In this document: positions 43,057 to 46,018 of the stretch, one piece after another
Position numbering within the stretch: position 1 is the first letter of the stretch
How the letters are laid out: each line of letters starts with the position of its first letter
Assembly: GCA_021775455.1 (NCBI GenBank)
Contig: JAJFHU010000001.1
Coordinates: 1 to 46,018 of the forward strand
Source of the DNA: Hyphomicrobiales bacterium
GTDB taxonomy: Bacteria > Pseudomonadota > Alphaproteobacteria > Rhizobiales > Rhizobiaceae
DNA: 46,018 bases
Reading direction: 5' to 3'
Notes under the pieces: model-generated
What the model was told of the DNA's origin: nothing
Seen by the model: the letters and a program-made list of their open reading frames with translations, nothing else
Databases searched by the model: none
Translations under genes and position numbers: made by a program

Positions 43057-45842
43057 GCAAGGAAATCAAATTCAGTCTCGACGGCAAGGAAGTCTCAGCT
43101 TCAACTGAAGAGACCATTTGGGAAGTGGCGAAACGCGAAGGGACCCGCATCCCCCATCTTTGCCATCTCGACAAGCCGGGCTATTGCTCTGACGGAAATT
43201 GCCGTGCCTGTATGGTGGAGATTGAAGGTGAGCGCGTACTTGCCGCCTCCTGCATCCGGACGCCGAGTGAAGGCATGGTGGTCAAGACCGATACGGAACG
43301 GGCAGACAAATCCCGCAAGATGGTCTTCGAAATGCTGGCGGCCGACATGCGTCCGCGCGAGGAAGGCCCTGACGACCAGTCCGATTTCTGGGTTTGGGCA
43401 GAATCCATGGGGATTTCCGGATCGGATCGCTTTGATGGTAAATTTGATGACGCTCACCCGGCAGAGTTTGACATTTCCAACCCGGCCATTGCCGTCAACA
43501 TGGAAGCCTGTATTGCATGTAACGCGTGCGTTCGTGCCTGCCGCGAAGTTCAGGTGAACGATGTGATTGGTATGGGAGAACGCGGTTCTTATTCCGTCCC
43601 GGTATTTGATCTTGCGGACCCGATGGGCATATCCACCTGTGTAACGTGTGGCGAATGTGTGCAGGCCTGTCCGACCGGTGCGCTATATGAAAAATCCATG
43701 ATGGATGATGAGTGCAAGACGCGCAAGGTCAAGGATTTTGACAAGGTTGTCGACAGTGTCTGTCCTTTCTGTGGCGTTGGTTGCCAGACGACCATGTATG
43801 TCAAGGACAACAAGATTGTGCAGGTCGATGGCCGAATGGGTCCTGCCAACGAAAATCGCCTCTGCGTCAAAGGCCGTTTTGGTTACGACTACGCCATGTC
43901 ACCGGAACGATTAACCAAACCTTTGATCCGACGTGATGACGCGCCAAAGGCTGGCGATATCGACATGCGTTTCATGAAGGTTGAGGACGTTTTTCGTGAG
44001 GCGACTTGGGAAGAGGCAATGGACAAGGCTGCCTCCGGCTTGAAATCCATTCTGGAGAAGCGTGGCGGTTCAGCGCTTGCCGGCTTTGGTTCTGCCAAGG
44101 GTTCGAACGAGGAAGCCTATTTGTTCCAAAAGTTGATCCGTCAGGGTTTCGGCACGAACAATGTGGATCATTGCACCCGTCTTTGCCATGCTTCTTCTGT
44201 AGCCGCACTTCTTGAAGGTGTTGGTTCCGGCGCTGTTTCGGCTCCATTTACCGACGCCATGAAATCCGATTGTATAGTCGTCATTGGGGCGCGACCGGCA
44301 CAGAACCACCCGGTAGCGGCTACTTACTTCAAGCAGGCTGCCAAGAACGGCACCAAGCTGATTATCATGGATCCACGCGGGCAGGACCTGATGCGTCATG
44401 CAAGTCATGAACTGCGGTTCAAGCCGGGAACCGATGTAGCCCTGCTCAACGCCCTCCTTCATGTGATTATCGAGGAGGAACTCTATGATAAGCAATACAT
44501 TCAAGCCAATGTAACCGGCTTCGAAGCGTTGAAGGAGAAGGTCAAAGACTTTTCGCCTGAAGCCATGAGCGAAGTGTGTGGCATTGACGCGGATTTGCTG
44601 CGCGATGTGGCACGAACCTACGCAACGTCCGAGCGTTCAATCATCTTCTGGGGTATGGGCATTTCACAACATACGCATGGTACTGACAATTCCCGCTGCC
44701 TGATTGCACTTGCTCTCATCACCGGCCAGGTTGGTCGCGAAGGTACGGGCCTACATCCGTTACGGGGCCAAAACAATGTGCAGGGAGCATCCGATGCGGG
44801 GTTAATTCCGATGATGTATCCTGACTACCGACTAGTTGAGGATGAAGACGTGCGCGCCAACATGGAAGATGTCTGGGGACGGCCTCTCGACCCGAAACGT
44901 GGTTTGACTGTTGTCGAAATCGTGGATGCAATTCATGAAGGCGAAATCACCGGAATGTATATCATGGGTGAGAACCCGGCGATGTCCGACCCGGATCAAA
45001 TTCATGCCCGCGGTGCTTTGGCAAAACTTGATCATCTGGTTGTACAGGATATTTTCCTGACCGAGACCTGCTGGCATGCAGATGTTATTCTTCCTGCCTC
45101 GGCTCATGCGGAAAAGCTTGGCACTTATACCAATACCAACCGCCAGGTGCAGATAGGCCGCCCGGCGATCGACATGCCAGGCGAAGCGCGCCAGGATTGG
45201 GAACTGATTGTTGACCTTGCCAATCGGGTTGGCCTTGACTGGGACTATGATGGAGTGGGCGACGTCTACACGGAAATGGCGTCGGTCATGAAATCACTCA
45301 ACCATATTGATTGGGATCGTCTCAACAAGGAAGATGTGGTGACCTATCCGGTAGATGAGCCCGGCGGGTTTGGCAATGAGGTTATCTTCACCAATGGTTT
45401 CCCCACTGCCGATGGTCGCGGCAAGATTGTGCCCGCTGATCTCCTGCCACCAGATGAGGTGCCGGATGATGAATACCCAATGGTGCTCACCACAGGTCGA
45501 TTGCTGGAACATTGGCATACTGGTGCCATGACGCGCCGGTCCAGCGTACTGCATGAGATTGAACCGGAAGGTATTGCAGCCATGAACCGCTGGGAAATCG
45601 AACGGTTGGGCCTGGAAGCAGGTCAAATGATTGAGGTCGCAACGCGTCGCGGAGCAATTCATGCGGTTTTACGCGAGGATCGTGATGTGGCGGACAATAT
45701 GGTTTTCATTCCATTCTGCTTCAACGAATCTCCCGCCAATCGCCTGACCAATCCGCAGCTTGATCCTTTCGGCAAGATTCCTGAATTTAAATACTGCGCT
45801 GCACGTGTCTCATTGTCAGCGCAGAAGGAAGCGGCTGAGTAG
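43053..45842 (+). CDS. fdsA: NAD-dependent formate dehydrogenase, molybdenum alpha subunit
   Basis: 929 residues. The N-terminal [2Fe-2S] domain has C37, C45, C50, C53 and C67. Two ferredoxin-type clusters follow (CIACNACVRAC and CVTCGECVQACP), then the cluster of the catalytic domain (CPFCGVGCQTT). The Mo/W-bis-MGD domain has DHCTRLCHASS with Cys378 as the likely metal ligand (Cys, not selenocysteine). The C-terminal molybdopterin-binding domain includes TTGRLLEHWHTGAMTRRS. It oxidises formate to CO2 and feeds electrons to the beta subunit. The start overlaps the LysE-type gene. No FdsC/FdhD or FdsD gene is seen before the window ends. Confidence 0.95.
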   Translation: MSKEIKFSLDGKEVSASTEETIWEVAKREGTRIPHLCHLDKPGYCSDGNCRACMVEIEGERVLAASCIRTPSEGMVVKTDTERADKSRKMVFEMLAADMRPREEGPDDQSDFWVWAESMGISGSDRFDGKFDDAHPAEFDISNPAIAVNMEACIACNACVRACREVQVNDVIGMGERGSYSVPVFDLADPMGISTCVTCGECVQACPTGALYEKSMMDDECKTRKVKDFDKVVDSVCPFCGVGCQTTMYVKDNKIVQVDGRMGPANENRLCVKGRFGYDYAMSPERLTKPLIRRDDAPKAGDIDMRFMKVEDVFREATWEEAMDKAASGLKSILEKRGGSALAGFGSAKGSNEEAYLFQKLIRQGFGTNNVDHCTRLCHASSVAALLEGVGSGAVSAPFTDAMKSDCIVVIGARPAQNHPVAATYFKQAAKNGTKLIIMDPRGQDLMRHASHELRFKPGTDVALLNALLHVIIEEELYDKQYIQANVTGFEALKEKVKDFSPEAMSEVCGIDADLLRDVARTYATSERSIIFWGMGISQHTHGTDNSRCLIALALITGQVGREGTGLHPLRGQNNVQGASDAGLIPMMYPDYRLVEDEDVRANMEDVWGRPLDPKRGLTVVEIVDAIHEGEITGMYIMGENPAMSDPDQIHARGALAKLDHLVVQDIFLTETCWHADVILPASAHAEKLGTYTNTNRQVQIGRPAIDMPGEARQDWELIVDLANRVGLDWDYDGVGDVYTEMASVMKSLNHIDWDRLNKEDVVTYPVDEPGGFGNEVIFTNGFPTADGRGKIVPADLLPPDEVPDDEYPMVLTTGRLLEHWHTGAMTRRSSVLHEIEPEGIAAMNRWEIERLGLEAGQMIEVATRRGAIHAVLREDRDVADNMVFIPFCFNESPANRLTNPQLDPFGKIPEFKYCAARVSLSAQKEAAE

Positions 45843-45909
45843 GCGGAGCCATCCAAATTCATTGTAGCCGTCCTTTGCCCGAATCGCGATGCTTGACTAG
45901 AGTGCGCCG

Positions 45910-46018
45910 ATGAAATCGGATCTCTCCCATCTTCCCGGCAAGAAGCAGCTTGAGCTTGAGCGTATCGTAGCGGTTCTGCATGAGGAATTTGATGAGGCGC
46001 AGAAGATTGCCACAACCG
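45910..46018 (+). CDS. Probable nucleotidyltransferase/HEPN protein, N-terminal part (runs off window)
   Basis: An ATG at 45910 opens a frame that stays open to the right edge. The peptide, with MKSDLSHLPGKKQLELERI followed by an acidic helix, resembles the start of fused nucleotidyltransferase and HEPN-domain proteins, which can act in toxin-antitoxin-like or RNA-modifying systems. Only 36 codons are seen, and no ribosome-binding site is obvious before the ATG. The nucleotidyltransferase motif would lie beyond the edge. Confidence 0.5.
   Translation, partial: MKSDLSHLPGKKQLELERIVAVLHEEFDEAQKIATT

Noticed and set aside
44172-44186. Selenocysteine at the formate dehydrogenase active site
   Set aside because: The catalytic position is encoded by TGC (Cys378) and no in-frame TGA occurs there.

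Overview
The window looks like chromosomal DNA of an alphaproteobacterium of the Rhizobiales (Hyphomicrobiales) type. The best evidence is an Rrf2-family iron regulator with the RirA cysteine pattern (C91, C99, C105) beside an iron-uptake operon carrying a TGA-N9-TCA operator, together with the alphaproteobacterial tig / clpP-clpX-lon-hup block and a fused NuoE-NuoF-type formate dehydrogenase beta subunit. Base composition is moderate by eye, lower than in most soil rhizobia. No species can be named from sequence alone.

Region 1 (1-14300) is an accessory catabolic island. It opens with the start of an IS1182-type transposase, a small membrane protein and a small Cys-rich protein. Two transport/enzyme modules then face each other. 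The forward module (TetR regulator at 1235, genes 2055-7475) has a NitT/TauT-type ABC importer, two short-chain dehydrogenases, a probable 51-residue ORF and a PuuE/HpPgdA-like deacetylase or amidohydrolase. The reverse module (LysR regulator at 13117, genes 13018-7609) has a ureohydrolase with all six metal ligands, a second NitT/TauT-type importer and a GMC oxidoreductase. A decayed relative of the Cys-rich gene lies on the far side (14129-14276), and a solo IS30 end sits between the two modules.

Region 2 (14288-20483) is a patchwork: a short tyrosine recombinase with a complete catalytic set, a TPR protein, a small exported basic protein, an exported PHB-depolymerase-like esterase, a DUF1326 protein and an IS30 element whose transposase is frameshifted at its second catalytic Asp. 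Region 3 (20484-24222) has a detached tRNA-Ser 3' end (attachment-site scar), tRNA-Thr(TGT) and a three-gene surface-polysaccharide operon.

Region 4 (24521-32883) is the core proteostasis block: trigger factor, an M24 peptidase, ClpP, ClpX, Lon and HU, with good intrinsic terminators and heat-shock-type promoter candidates. Region 5 (32891-36276) is RirA divergent from fbpA-fbpB, with an iron-responsive operator at the probable transcription start and no ATPase gene alongside. Region 6 (36287-46018) is C1 metabolism: a quinone reductase, formate-tetrahydrofolate ligase (fhs), then a chain of overlapping genes running from the NAD-dependent formate dehydrogenase beta subunit, through an exported unknown protein, a cupin, a DUF1330 protein and a LysE-type exporter, to the molybdenum alpha subunit. 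The window ends inside a probable nucleotidyltransferase/HEPN gene.

The best candidates for something undescribed are the double-importer catabolic island with its coupled small ORF and its pair of Cys-rich gene copies, and the coupled formate dehydrogenase operon carrying four unrelated genes between its two catalytic subunits.
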